DNA of 64,000 nucleotides from NCBI RefSeq assembly GCF_932526225.1, contig NC_064048.1, forward strand, positions 335,340 to 399,339. Reading direction: 5' to 3'. The position numbers and the translations under genes are program-made. This DNA comes from Nematostella vectensis. Lineage: Eukaryota > Cnidaria > Anthozoa > Actiniaria > Edwardsiidae. Each line of letters starts with the position of its first letter. Position 1 is the stretch's first letter. A model generated the notes under the pieces. That model saw only the letters and a list, made by a program, of their open reading frames with translations. It was not told the origin of the DNA and made no database searches. Shown one piece after another: positions 22,670 to 34,479 of the stretch.

Positions 22670-23690
22670 GTCGAGATATTGAGGGTGGGGCTTGTAGGAT
22701 TGTACGTGAATATATAAAGATTACATTCTCATAAAAGAGATACACAAGTTGAAAAAGATAAGGTTATCTAGTGAAGTCATGGCAAAGTAGGAAACATACA
22801 AATTGCAAAGGTTTTCAAAGGTTTTATGACTTCTAGAAAGCCACCCTGGCCCTTTTGCTTAAACCGTACACACCATTCTGTCATTTATGTATTATGTGTT
22901 ATAAGTGCATTTATCAAAGGTAATAAAACATCCTTTACTTCCCCAATATGAATATTCCTCTACGTGTCCGAAACATGATCACATCTTTGCTACATTTACG
23001 AAACAGATGGAGCTCATTTTAGGGAGAAAACCCTGGTCCGAATGCAGCAAAGACTTTGGCTAAGCAACAATTCAGTCAATGAAAAGAATACAAGAAAATA
23101 ATCAATAAATATTCTATAAACAAAAGATAGAAAATAAGAACTATAAAAAAAGGAATACTTTCTGTAAATATAAACTTTTCTTTTTGAAAGCGTTGAAACT
23201 GTATTGAGTCGTGGTTGTCTGACAATGTGAAAATTGGTTTTAAGTGAAGACTGCATTAGCAAAAGTACAATGAAACTATCGATTATAACGGTCAACCGCT
23301 CAGCACAAAACACAGGATGTTAAGGATTAAGTTAAGGATTCTCTCGATATGCTATTTATCGGTCCCTTGTTATATCATTACATCGGGGTTCCTCTGTTAT
23401 CCATAGCGCAGGGTTCATTTGGTTCTCACGCGTAAACACATTTGTAGCAAACCCCATGCTGAACTCTACGCGACACCGGGAGAATTCCAAGCATTTCTCA
23501 AATCAATTTTGTAGACACTACTTACCCATAGCCCAGCCATAAAGGTTAGAAAAAGGACTTAGGCCATCTTAGCCCTGCCTGCTATGTCTACTGTTTGAGG
23601 TATTTCTTGCCTGGAATGTATCTTGTCTTTGGTCTGCGCACGCATCCTTGATGAGAAGACACGTGAAGGTCACGTGAATAAGTCAAAGGG
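22670..23690. other. Intronic or intergenic DNA, nothing recognised
   Basis: If exon 24871 belongs to paralog B this is its intron. No repeat array and no convincing open frame. Confidence 0.4.
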
Positions 23691-23699
23691 AGCTTTATC

Positions 23700-24140
23700 A
23701 CGGAATAGGGGATTCAAACAACGACAACGACAACGCGAACGGCGACAGAGCCAGACGTTTAAATACACTCTGAAATAGATTTCGAAATGTTTTTTTTACA
23801 AATTCGGCTATCGTCCACACGTAAGCGTAATTTCCGGCCGTATCCGGAAATTTTTGAAAATGCTCTCCAAAGTGGATTTTTTTTATCCGATACGATACGC
23901 TTACGTCATTTTGTTGGATACTGCCGGAAATTACGCTGGATACGTGTGGAAGAGAGCCGGTTCGTAAAAAAAAAATAGCGTTTTCAGAAATTTCCGGATA
24001 CGTGTGGACGGCTGAAAACGATTTGAATACGCTGTGTGCGGACGCGGAAATTTTCGCATCCGCAAAAAAATATTTGCGGGAAAAAAATTCCAAATACGTG
24101 CCCAAGTTTCACTGTCTACCGAGGACGGGAACGTGTGCGC
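23700..24140. mobile_element. Palindromic MITE-like repeat
   Basis: The block CGTCCACACGTAAGCGTAAT near 23811 pairs with ATTACGCTGGATACGTGTGG near 23932, forming a long imperfect hairpin. ATTTCCGGATACGTGTGGA repeats again near 23990. A related piece, GAGGACGGGAACGTGTGC, occurs at 24120 and again at 24412. It looks like a non-autonomous DNA transposon with internal symmetry; ends and target duplication were not defined. Confidence 0.5.
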
Positions 24141-24870
24141 TGAAAACTAGCCTTGTTCGCTATGCTAGAAATAAGGTACTAGGCTTTTATATATTTTTTT
24201 TGGGACTACAAAATCGAGACAAACTTATTTAGAGTTGAGGGCAATGCACGAGAGCTTTTTGGGGGATCCTGATATGGAAAATAGGACGGCGACGGCACAA
24301 ACAAACAAAAATACATGCACACAAATCCAACAACAACAACATTCAAAACTAGCACGTGGGAATGCGTTAGTGTCTGTACTACGACTCGACAATAAGTTTC
24401 ATGGTTCCACAGAGGACGGGAACGTGTGCACTGCAAATGATCTGATTTTTACTAGTAGAAAGTTCCTGGTTTACTCTTGTATCTTGGAAGTATATCAACA
24501 GTTATGATAATAGAAACCAGGTTAGGATTGAGAGCATATGTCGCGTCTTCCTCTAAAACGCTCTTCACTTTAGACATAGGCTTGACATGTCTATCACTAG
24601 AAGATATTAAGTGAGAATGTATCGAGTATCAGACTAGACGAACCTAATCGCCCTATTAGTCTCGATTCTTAATGAACTGATGATTGACAAGAGCTGTGTA
24701 TTTGCTCGATTATTTTTTCTAGAGATTTTTGCTTTCTCTTTTTGTGTGGAATCATCCGTTACTGATCCATAATCCCCCAATTCCCCGCCCCTTGGCGTTA
24801 GAATACGAAAATATTTTTTTCTCATACGAGACGTGCTTGATGTATGTCTTTTTCTTATCTGCTTTTCCAG

Positions 24871-24934
24871 AAGAAGGAATCATCAGCAAAGAAAACGAGC
24901 AAGAGCTCTCAAGGCTCGTTTAAGACTGGAGTAG
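24871..24934 (+). CDS. Candidate terminal exon of paralog B
   Basis: A strong acceptor (about 25 nt of pyrimidine-rich sequence ending TTTTCCAG at 24870) precedes the exon. Joined in phase 2 to the 22433-22662 exon, it adds R then RRNHQQRKRARALKARLRLE and a TAG at 24932. The full precursor would be 97 residues, basic to its end, matching exon 1 in composition. The phase-0 frame of the same DNA is also open, to 25083 (starting KKESSAKKTSKSSQGSFKTG). So the exon could instead serve a phase-0 upstream exon such as paralog A. Confidence 0.4.
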
Positions 24935-25385
24935 AGTTAGCCGCTGGCGAAAGATACTTTAAAGGGCGTTTGCCTACAAACAAGAAGAGGCCGCCAATCA
25001 CGATAAAAGTTTGGCTTTCACCAGTGGCCATTCTCATTAGCACATTTATAAGTAGAAATAGTGAGGTCGGCTTACCCAGTTAAAGGCTGGAAACACTACG
25101 CTGAAAGGAAATTAGATTATGTGGACGAGAAGAGGAAGGAAACTGTTCTGTAAGAGGCAAGGGCACAAATCGAATCTGATCCGCGAAATAACTGCTTCGC
25201 AGCCCGTTTTTTTCTGGTTGGGAAGTTGTTAGACCCCTCGGTTGCTGGGAAAAAATCGTCACGAATTGTTCTGCGGGCAAACTTGTGGAGTCGAACTCTA
25301 GTTGTGCTAGGAATATATTGAGGGTCCCTGGAGCGGATGCTTTGGGAATATCCTGCCTATCGGTTATACGGGCAATTATTCATGT
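24935..25385. other. Possible 3' UTR and intergenic DNA
   Basis: The phase-0 frame of the preceding candidate exon stays open to 25083. Nothing else is recognised before the 29-bp array. Confidence 0.3.
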
Positions 25386-25935
25386 CAAAATGCCTAACCA
25401 TTGCTGGCTGGGTAAAAAATGCCTAACCATTGCTGGCTGGGTAAAAAATGCCTAACCATTGCTGGCTGGGTAAAAAATGCCTAACCATTGCTGGCTGGGT
25501 AAAAAATGCCTAACCATTGCTGGCTGAGTAAAAAATGCCTAACCATTGCTGGCTGGGTAAAAAATGCCTAACGACTGCTGGCTGGGTAAAAAATGCCTAA
25601 CCATTGCTGGCTGGTAAAAAATGGCTAACCATTGCTGGCTGGGTAAAAAATGCCTAACCATTGCTGGCTGGGTAAAAAATGCCTAACCATTGCTGGCTGG
25701 GTAAAAAATGCCTAACCATTGCTGGCTGGGTAAAAAATGCCTAACCATTGCTGGCTGGGTAAAAAATGCCTAACCATTGCTGGCTGGGTAAAAAATGCCT
25801 AACCATTGCTGGCTGAGTAAAAAATGCCTAACCATTGCTGGCTGGGTAAAAAATGCCTAACCATTGCTGGCTGGGTAAAAAATGCCTAACCATTGCTGGC
25901 TGGGTAAAAAATGCCTAACCATTGCTGGCTGGGAA
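25386..25935. repeat. 29-bp minisatellite, about 19 copies
   Basis: Unit ATGCCTAACCATTGCTGGCT plus GGGTAAAAA. Copies are nearly identical, with isolated changes (TGAGTAAA, ACGACTGC, one unit short by 1 nt), indicating recent amplification. Confidence 0.92.
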
Positions 25936-25939
25936 AATA

Positions 25940-26870
25940 GGAGTGGTCCCTCCTGGGAACGAAACCATGTGACGAAACCGAGCCCAATCTATTTGTTACT
26001 GTAATAAAACAAAAAGCAAAAAAAAAAAAAAATCGGTCATCATGCTTAGGTGCTGTGTAAAACGCAGTGGTACGAGAGTTGGATTCTCTGATAAGAATCG
26101 CACGCATTTCCGTATGAGCATCGTCATCTTTTTAAAATGAGCTTTGGCACATGGAGCCCTTATTCACAGTTTTGCAGTAAAAGTCAAATAATAAAAAAAT
26201 GTCTTATAAAGCGTCTTTTACTGACACACCCCTGGCGTTTCTGAGCATTGGGTTTCAGACTCGATTACCCGTAGTCTCTACATATATGGTTCACTATAGT
26301 AGGGTCGGGGTTAGGAACACTATGGTGAACCATATTTGAATAATCTACCCGACTAAACTTTGCCATGCTTTTGGTTTGAGGATAAGCAAATAAAGTGTCA
26401 ACAAAGCGCGATGGTTATGGGGCTGGACGAGTGAATGAAGTGTTTTTTTGTTTTACAAACATAGGGTTTAAAGTCCATATAACCTTTCAGAGTTGATAGA
26501 TTTGGTCAATTCTTTATATTTTTAACTTCCAAATGGTATGTGGTTCGTATGGACCCTATAAAACGCGCGTTCGCGCGACAACTCAAATCTGTAATATTGA
26601 GGTATTTTTGGTCAACCTTCGGAAAAAAGGCCGTGAACTGAAAGGCCCGGGTCCAGTCATTTGTGACGTAGATCGAGATGTCTCACAAATTACATGAGAA
26701 AATATATGCCCGACAAGATCGTTGTGTGATTACAAGTTTTCCCGTCATCTTTATTTCTAACCTGGTAGTCAAGTGATTATTTAATTTCAGGAAACAAATC
26801 TACAAAACTTAGCAGATATTTCGTAGTCTATCAATTGTTTTCAGGAATTGCGTCATTCTCACGAGCGCAC
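25940..26870. other. Intergenic DNA with one hairpin
   Basis: ATATGGTTCACTATAGT near 26283 pairs with ACTATGGTGAACCATAT near 26317, an inverted repeat of about 16 bp with a short loop. No gene recognised. Confidence 0.45.
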
Positions 26871-26879
26871 GGTTTTTTT

Positions 26880-27240
26880 TAAACCTACAACTAAACGATA
26901 TTTGGTGGTGGTATGTACAGAGACGAGTACTTGAGTGAACTATTGTATTTTGCTTCCCAAAACATCTCTGCTGCAAGGCTATTCGAACACTCATGCGTGC
27001 TAACTTTTAGCCAGAAATTTATAGCTCTCATGATAGCATTGGATCTTATGGGTAAAATACCAAGCTCGGATCGACATACGTAGTTTGCTGCCGTTTTGCC
27101 CACGCCCAAAAGCCACTTGCAAAATTGCCTCAATTGGGTCTTTCTCATTGCGCTTCATGCACATATCTATGCCCCACAATTCACTGCTGTATAGCAAGAT
27201 AGGTTGGATTAACGAATTAAGATTGACCGTCTCAGACCAA
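26880..27240 (-). pseudogene. LINE ORF2 C-terminal fragment
   Basis: The minus strand reads NSLIQPILLYSSELWGIDMC, then after a frameshift KWLLGVGKTAANYVCRSELG and ILPIRSNAIMRAINFWLKV. These are the usual post-RT blocks of non-LTR retrotransposons (PILLYGSELWG, then FCKxLLGV, then ELGRFP). It may belong to the same copy as 30095-30530, with the intervening 2.8 kb inserted or rearranged. Confidence 0.7.
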
Positions 27241-27299
27241 GAAATTTTTTGTTCAGAACAAAAATACCATCTTTTGCCAGGAGATAGCCCTTGATGACC

Positions 27300-28010
27300 T
27301 TAGTATTCTGTGAAAGTTTGAAACGAATCGGATAAATATTTATGGCTTCAGAGGGGAAAATGTATTTTTCGAATATAATTACCGATTTTCGGTATTTTTC
27401 GACTTGAACAGAAAATGTCTTAAAAAAAAACAAAATTAAGCCGGGCGGCAAAAATCAAACTTGATTGATAGAAAATATATAATTGTACATATTTGGATTA
27501 GGTCGTTGGTAGTTTTAGCATTTTTTAAAATTTTTAACAGATTTTTCTATTATTTTTTGTTTTTCGTACTCCGTAAATAAGCCCGGAAAACGAGGCCTAT
27601 ATCTTCCATGGGACGTGGAATTGCACAATTCTTTTCACTCTAGGTATACCCCTCTGAGCGCTCATATTTCAACAATTGCAAGATAATGGCTGTCGTAACG
27701 TACCTTTGCATCGGGGCACCTTTTATCGCCAAAATAAGTTCATATAAATGCAAAACGTGGTCCTGGTAGACTCTAAATAACATCTTACAAGGCGTACCTA
27801 ACCGTAGAAGTTCAAAAGAGCACTCGATAATGCTAGGTAAACCATTCGATCGACCTCGAATTATACGCAATCGTACGCCACGCTTCCCGTCGAATTTAGT
27901 CCTTCATAGAAAGCTGTACTAGAAACATTACAATTTCCCCGTGTAGGAACTAATTTTGGTTCTATTGTTTGTAGCTTGTAAGAGATTTCTTGCCGTTTTT
28001 TACCAATTTG
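27300..28010. other. Unassigned DNA between LINE fragment and inverted repeat
   Basis: Short minus-strand frames exist (27209-27451, 27640-27870, 27861-28106) but do not resemble RT or any known family. Confidence 0.3.
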
Positions 28011-28013
28011 AGG

Positions 28014-28140
28014 TCGTCTTTGTATCCGGATTTCGCCGCCAACGTCAACTGTCAACGCTATAAACAAAAAATGCGTGACAACACCACAGGAAGCCCATGT
28101 AAGCACAGTTAGTTAAAAAAACACGTTTTTGTCGTGTACA
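28014..28140. repeat. Long inverted repeat, left arm
   Basis: Pairs with 29962-30089 over about 125 bp at roughly 90 percent identity. Shared blocks include ATTTCGCCGCCAA, TGCGTGACAACACCACAGGA and AGTTAAAAAAACACG. The arms enclose about 1.8 kb. Confidence 0.85.
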
Positions 28141-29961
28141 TATAACGTTCATATTTCCTATTCCATTTCTATCGCTGATATAATAAACTATACTAGAAGT
28201 TCTCATGGAGAAGTGAAGTGCTTGAGCTCATAGTTGGTTGGCCATTGAATTGCAAGGGTTAAATCAATATTCTTTTAGATTTGTGTGGGGCAGTCCACAC
28301 ATTTTTCATAAGCCAGGTTTATGCATGACCCCATTTTCTTTGCAGCCACTGTCTTGGCTGATCACTAACCCCTTCATGGTTTCTCTGTTTGTTTTATAAG
28401 AGAAGTAGAACAAAAACAAATTGCTTGTAGTCTTATTTTATTAAACAAAAGAAATTATTCAATTGAAGCCATTGTATGTCTAGAAAAGGAAAGGTGAAGT
28501 CTGATAACCATAATAAACAATCTGATTAGCTGTGGAGGGGATGTGCAGTCATAGATATTATGGAAAGTAAATATATTTAAAAAAAAAAGACTGCTTTTTG
28601 GTGGTTGAGTGGGAGGGGCACAACCCATGTGCCCACCCCGAGCTGCTTGCCTGTACATACGCAGTAAGCTATTCGGGTCTAATTGGTTGCCATGATAATA
28701 GCTACTGAAAAGATTACTGCTCATGTCTTAACATATAGTGAACTATACAGAATTTATGATCTCCTGGTCATCCCTAACAATAGCTTCTGCATGTAAGTAC
28801 ACTGCAGTATTCACTGGAGCCCACTGATTTCTAAAGAATCTCTGTGTCTTCTCCGTGGCTGTGTTTGCCTTGGTTTAAAATAATGAAGCAATCCATTTTT
28901 TTTTTATTTCTTGGGCAATGATTTGCAATCATAGTAGTTCTGAACTGGACATTGCTGTGGAAAAATAGACTCAAAATATAGAATACTGCAAACCCAGTAT
29001 CAAGTAAAATAAAGCAATTTAATGTCTGATATTAGAAGGGCCGAGAAGCAGGGCAGAGAAATGAAATTTTTCGGATTGATTTTACATTTCCCTTTATACG
29101 AAAGTCTCATCAAATAACGCAGAGATCTACTGAATGCTTATTATTTACTCGTCATCTTAGGAATTCGGTTGGTTTGTCTTCCCTTCATAAAGTTATTTCG
29201 CTCAGTTGCATTTATAAACAAAGCCTTACAGTACAAACGCCAGGCAATGGGATTTGGGCTGTTTGAATATCTTTTGCTTTACAAGGTGAGTTTGATTATC
29301 CGAGTTTGATTATCCGAGTTCTTTTATTATCAAATGACAAATTTCGAAAGCCATGATAAGCAAACCCCGTAAAACATCGGATCTTAAAAGTCGTCATACT
29401 TACCAAATAATTCTTTGATATTGCCATCGTATTCGCAATAAAAATCGAAGAAGGAGCTTTCAACATTATCGGAAACACAAGGTAAGTGCGAAAAATCCTG
29501 GTGAATCGCGGACTGCCAAAGGTAGCCCAAATCTTGGTTTCCACAAGGCTGCTTTCATAGAACATATCAGTGAGCTGGTGAGGTCTTGGCAACATGTCCT
29601 TGTGCTACAAGTAAAGTGTAAACTTGTGTGCTTCTTCTAGAATCTCTACCACTATTTACGTCTAGAGTCTTGATATCTGATATAAATATCCTTAGGGTCC
29701 ATAACTACCCTCTCTTTTATCCCAAGGTTTCATGAAAACAAATAGATTGCATCCCTAGGGTGCATAAAAACACCCGTTTATCGTTTATATCCCCAGGGTG
29801 CATGACAACCCTGCCAATGCTTGTATCCAGAGGCAACAATGACAACCCCCTCTTCTATCCCTAGGTTCCATAACAGTGAAGTGGATATTTTTTAACAGTC
29901 TCAAATTGGCTGTTCGAGCTTTTATGCCCCTCTAGTAAGTTGTACAATTAGTAGCTAGTAG
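28141..29961. other. Segment enclosed by long inverted repeat
   Basis: No transposase or other gene is recognised. Between about 29680 and 29880 four or five diverged copies of a roughly 55-bp unit occur, each with ATCCCTAGGGTGCATAA or a variant. The whole may be a non-autonomous transposon or an inverted duplication. Confidence 0.35.
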
Positions 29962-30089
29962 TGTACACGACAAAAACGTGTTTTTTTAACTAACTGTGCT
30001 TACATGGGCTTCCTGTGGTGTTGTCACGCATTCATTGTTTATATCGCTGACAGTTTACTTGGCGGCGAAATCCGAAATACAAAGACGAT
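29962..30089. repeat. Long inverted repeat, right arm
   Basis: Partner of 28014-28140. Its outer edge overlaps the end of the LINE reading frame (minus-strand ...NISKPKALIVF), so part of the arm may itself be LINE sequence. Confidence 0.85.
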
Positions 30090-30094
30090 AAGTG

Positions 30095-30530
30095 CCTTTG
30101 GCTTTGAGATATTCACTTCAAGATGGTTCTCGCAATATTCGCTAAGTGAATTGATTAGTGTCTGTAGAACGTTTGCCGATTGAGACGTTAGCACTAAGTC
30201 GTCCGCGTAAATAAGTGTATTGACACACTTTCCTGTAATTCTGTCATTTTTGGTTAACGTTCGCTTGGCCTAGATATTCGGGTAATTCGCTTAGAAAAAG
30301 ATTGAATAGAGTTCTTGGAATTCATCCCTGATGAACCTCTTCTTTCCAGGGAAATTCTTTAGATCTAAGATTATCAATTTTCACTGCCGCTCGATCGTGC
30401 ATGTATAGACTCAATAATTGTAAAGAACTCTCCATCGATGCCCGCATCTTTCAATTTCCGAAATAATATATCCCTAGGGTTGAGTAATCAACGAACAGGG
30501 AATACAGTCGGTTATTTTTTTTGTTTTGCT
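30095..30530 (-). pseudogene. LINE reverse transcriptase fragment with YADD motif
   Basis: On the minus strand the frame reads LYSLFVDYS (motif A), PRDILFRKLKDAGIDGEFF, then PRTLFNLFLSELPEYLGQ. After a frameshift it reads CVNTLIYADDLVLTSQSANV and LEVNISK. The YADD catalytic block is intact, but several stops and frameshifts make it non-functional. Belongs to the RT core of a non-LTR retrotransposon. Confidence 0.8.
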
Positions 30531-30621
30531 TACTCTTTGCATTCTTGTCAATAACTGACGTAAGCATAAAAATACTCTCCGTGGCTCCCACGTCCTAGTT
30601 CGGGCTGCCTGTGCCACCCCT

Positions 30622-30638
30622 CCCCCCCCCCCCCCCCC
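30622..30638 (+). repeat. Poly-C tract (17 C)
   Basis: Lies about 135 bp upstream of the SINHCAF start codon. On the complementary strand it is a G-run able to form a quadruplex. Confidence 0.9.
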
Positions 30639-30772
30639 AACATAATTGCGCATGCTCACCTGTGATCCTGGTCCAGGACAACAAAGGATATCTTTTTTCG
30701 CCGCAATCAACAGGTCTCTCTCAAGCGGCACTATTTTCTCCATCCAAACAACTTTTATTTTTCCATCACGCC

Positions 30773-33700
30773 ATGTTTCCCTCACACAGACCGAAAATAT
30801 TCCGATCGCGGCTTGGCTGTTGTATTTGCAAAGCTAAATCTTCCAGCTCAAGGTTTACTTCTTCGGCCAAATACGAACACCATTTTGAAGGGTGCTTTGC
30901 TTTGACAGAAAAGCGACAAGGAGAAATTTGCAATGCTTGTGTTTTGCTGGTAAAACGATGGAGTAAACTCCCTCCTGGTACAGAGAAAAACTGGAAGCAC
31001 GTAAGTATAGAAGTGTGACTATTAAAGTGTGTTATTATAATAATCAGAACCAATCCTTATTCGTAGATTTCTTAGGCTGTCACGCTGCCGGTAAGATTAT
31101 TAGAGTCGAGTCTCCTCTGCCAAACGAGTGTTTTTCTTAATAATCTTTGATCTTTTGGCTTGACATTTCAGGTTGTGAATAGTAAAGCCACCGTTAAGAG
31201 AAATATCAAACCTAGAAGAGCGTCCAGACAAAATCCGATCGAAATTGATGACAAATTAGACCACGAGGACGAAACACCGATAACTCGTGATAGTGGTTCA
31301 CCAGAAATTGACGATGCCCAAGGTTTGTAAACTCAACGTTTAGCGCCGACTTCCACGAAATATCAACTCGTGCTGCAAGTGTTTAACTACTCTATACCCT
31401 TGTCTTTTCATTTTGTTAAAATTAACCGTTGAGTAACTCGAGAAGTTTACCGCAACGCGTGTTCATTTCAAAAACTTTTTTTGTCAAACAATCGAACATT
31501 TGATCAAATCTTGTGCACGAATGACTTGTTTTTAATTATTCGAACACAGCTGTTGATTTTTAAATTGTGTGGAATGTTAATTACGTATATTTATGTTTTG
31601 CTATCTACTCTGTTTTTCATGTACTCAGATTTTCAGGCTCACATGTATTTTTTTCTAACTTTCTTAACAAAGCCGTGACTCGTGGCTCCCATTGTTGTCA
31701 TTTGCACGCTCCGAGAGTCCTGTTGTAATCCTGTTTGAATAGAGCCGTACTCCTTAAATTCCCACAAGAAATCTATTTGCAACTTTTTCCTTTATCTTTT
31801 GATTTTTTCTTTGGACGTTCTGATCTTGTTACTTCTAAGAGATCGCAATAAATCAATTCGACGTGATTTCAATTTCCTAACGGAAGTACTGCTTTTATAC
31901 ACATGAATACCTTTTTATTAAAGGTTTTGACATTTCCGATTGACAACTGCTATAAATCAGTCTAGCAGAAAATGCATTTCAAACTTGCTGCTCACATCTC
32001 TTTCTAATAAATGTTTAATGTGTATCACTTGAGTTATGGTCATTATAAAGATACATATAACTGTTCCTTTCCGTTTACAAATGTGTTTGGCTTTCGTCTG
32101 TAAAACAAAATAAGTGATTTCGAATACACGACGCATGTAGTCTGTCAAGTTTCCTTAATTGTGCTGCAGGGTTACAAATTCATCTGTGAAGCACAGGGAA
32201 TCGAAGCCCATAACACAACAGTATGCAAAATGCATTTTCTTGTTATTACTGACAACATTTAAGTGACCATAAACTGCTTTAACAACGCTTGCTGTTAGCT
32301 TAAAGGGAGGCAAAAATAGAGATAATGAGATATTATTAGAGTAGAAATGCTTATTCCCCAGTCCTGAGACTTCACCATGTTTTTCCATGTTATTCAGGAT
32401 CATCAAACTTGGTGTTGTAGGTGGCTCGTAATAGACAAAGTACTGTTTTAGTATGATTATGGATTTGTAAAGAGTGATTAAAAAGATAAATCCTACAGAC
32501 AGACATTTTGAGGCCCCTGCACCTTTTTATTGATCTTTACAAATCCGTAATCATACCATTTCAGGATTATGAAACTTCAAGCTTTCATGGTTTATTGTAT
32601 AAGTTAACACAGTGCAAAGGAACAGCACCATATACTAAGGGCCTTAATCATTAATTCACACTCCCCTTGGCGACCAAAAATAGAGTCATTTCCCATTAAG
32701 GTGGCTCAACCCAGTATTCCCTCCATCACACCGTCCATCTTTGTAACTGCAGTGCTAGAAATGGATCAGATACTATATCATATACACCAAATCGATAACA
32801 TAAGGATGAATAACATATGCCATATAAATTTTGTTAATCGAAATAATTGTCATGTAAGTATGACACCTCCTTTTACCCTAGGACAAATTTCTTGCCCATA
32901 TCAATATTTTTCAATGTATGATAATAGGAAATCCAACAACTGTTACATGATTGCCTCTTATGTTGGATTTCCTGTTATCATACATCAAAGATCTGTCGGG
33001 TGTGAATTCCATGTTATGACATATCCAAAACAATAGGGAGACCCAGAGCACAAATTTCCTCCAAGGGCAGATTTGCTTCAATACTTACCTGAATGTTCAT
33101 ATAAATACAAAAAACCTGAATGTTCAGGTACAGTAGAGGGTCTAAGAAGATATTTATTGAATAAAACGCCACAACAGAGTTATCTACAATTACCAAAGGT
33201 TTCTCTAGAAAAAGAGGAAAAAATCTATCAGGGATTTTAAGAATAGAAACGATTTTTTTCGCAAAAAAACTGTTCTTAAATCAGTATTAGTAAACAAACA
33301 CAATTGTTGCCACTATACCTTTATGAGCATTTTATTCAAAATCGCATGGACCATTTCCTCTGAAAAGCTTCTTAATAAATACCAAGACGTAGTGGCAGAG
33401 ATAAGGACATACAGTAACATAAAAGTATGTTTACTAATGAGGCATAAGTAGTCATTGCCACTTTGTTGTTAAATTTACGCATAAATTTGCTCTATTTCAA
33501 AGCTCTAGATATCAGCTTTTGAACACTCTTACAGATCTCTCTAAAAATTCATCCAAGACAACCATGTGTTGCCTAGACAACCATGTGTTGCCTAGACAAC
33601 CATGTGTTGCCTAATTTCTGGCGAGGAGGAAAATAATTCGATATGGGCTAGAAATTTGTCCTAGCATAAAAGGAGGCGGGCCATCTTATTAATGTGATAT

Positions 33701-34390
33701 TTATTCCGATCAACAAAATTTATACAAATTTTCATCCTTATGTTATTGATTTGGTGTATTGGATATAGTTTCTAAATCCATTTCTTTGCCCACTGCGGTT
33801 TCAAAGATGGACTTTGTGAGGTAGGGAATACTGGGTCAAGCCACCTTAAGGAATCTTCAACTACTATGCTTTTTCCATAAAATACCTATGCATTGCGCCC
33901 CCCCCCCCCTCCCCCTCAGCCAATCCTGGGTATGCGCCTGCCTTATGTGGTAATCTAAGTGATCTTTTAAGATGAAAAAGTCTAATCGTCAATCTTTTAT
34001 CTAATTCCAACAGCTGATGATGAGGAGGAGTGCCTGTCACCCACCCTGGCCTGCGTTTCGCCAAGCCCCACCCCTAGTGAAATATCCGAGGAGTATGCCA
34101 ACTCCAACAGCTCCTCCAATAACAATAACAATAACAGCAACAACAAAGATGTCACCCAGGTGACATCCACAGGGTGTCAAACATCTTTTCTCTTCCCGAC
34201 ACTGTCTTCCTCCACCAAGCTTCCTTATATTGACCTTTCTTTGTGGAGAAGAGAGGAAATCTGCTGCGGAACAATCTTCAGGGGCCCACATGGGGAAGTT
34301 TTAGTTGATCCTAAACTACTGAAGCCCCTTTGTACATGTTCAACAAGTCATAGTTACACCAAGAACACTTTTCCTAAAGTAGTGAAATAA
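30773..34390 (+). CDS. SINHCAF: SINHCAF/FAM60A, SIN3-HDAC complex-associated factor (3 exons)
   Basis: Coding exons are 30773-31000, 31172-31322 and 34014-34390, giving 251 residues. Donors are CAC|GTAAGT and AAG|GTTTGT; acceptors are TTTCAG| and CCAACAG|; phases are 0 and 1. The N-terminus reads MFPSHRPKIFRSRLGCCICK, then AKSSSSRF, with Cys at 16, 17, 19, 41, 53 and 56 (the predicted zinc-binding module) and ICNACVLLVKRWSKLPPGT. The C-terminus has LPYIDLSLWRREEICCGTIF and HGEVLVDPKLLKPLC, the other conserved FAM60A block. The middle is acidic, then Ser/Asn-rich. The family protein is a nuclear subunit of the SIN3-HDAC corepressor that tunes its gene-repression targets. Human SINHCAF is 221 residues; the extra length is in the low-complexity linker. 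The start is the first in-frame ATG. Confidence 0.93.
31323..32695. other. SINHCAF intron 2, left part, with hairpin
   Basis: GTATGATTATGGATTTGTAA at 32451 is complementary, with one mismatch, to a block near 32535, giving a stem of about 22 bp with a loop of about 60 nt. A CAGGATNATNAAACTT block flanks it on both sides as a direct repeat. No exon recognised. Confidence 0.5.
32700..33845. mobile_element. TTAA-flanked DNA transposon (1146 bp) in SINHCAF intron 2
   Basis: The left end GGTGGCTCAACCCAGTATTC and the right end are inverted copies that stay similar for about 150 bp. Both are flanked by TTAA (32696-32699 and 33846-33849). TTAA target duplication fits piggyBac or Kolobok; the GG/CC ends fit Kolobok better than the CC-start of piggyBac. 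The interior has a hairpin (GGAAATCCAACA near 32928 with its complement near 32962) and three 19-bp copies of a unit with CAACCATGTGTTGCCTAGA (33560-33613). No transposase, so non-autonomous. Confidence 0.8.
33898..33909 (+). repeat. Poly-C tract (12 C)
   Basis: Lies just outside the transposon and about 105 bp before SINHCAF exon 3. Confidence 0.9.
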
Positions 34391-34479
34391 TAAGAGTCAT
34401 CATGCAACATAGCAAACACAGCTTTAAAAGGATATACAGGGCAATGCACTCTAGTCATCCGGAATCTAAGACTCCAGGG

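Noticed and set aside
30325-30360. CTGATGA followed by GAA, possible second hammerhead
   Set aside because: The second stem is weak and mismatched next to the core, no third stem or cleavage triplet follows, and the sequence is explained by the LINE RT frame.
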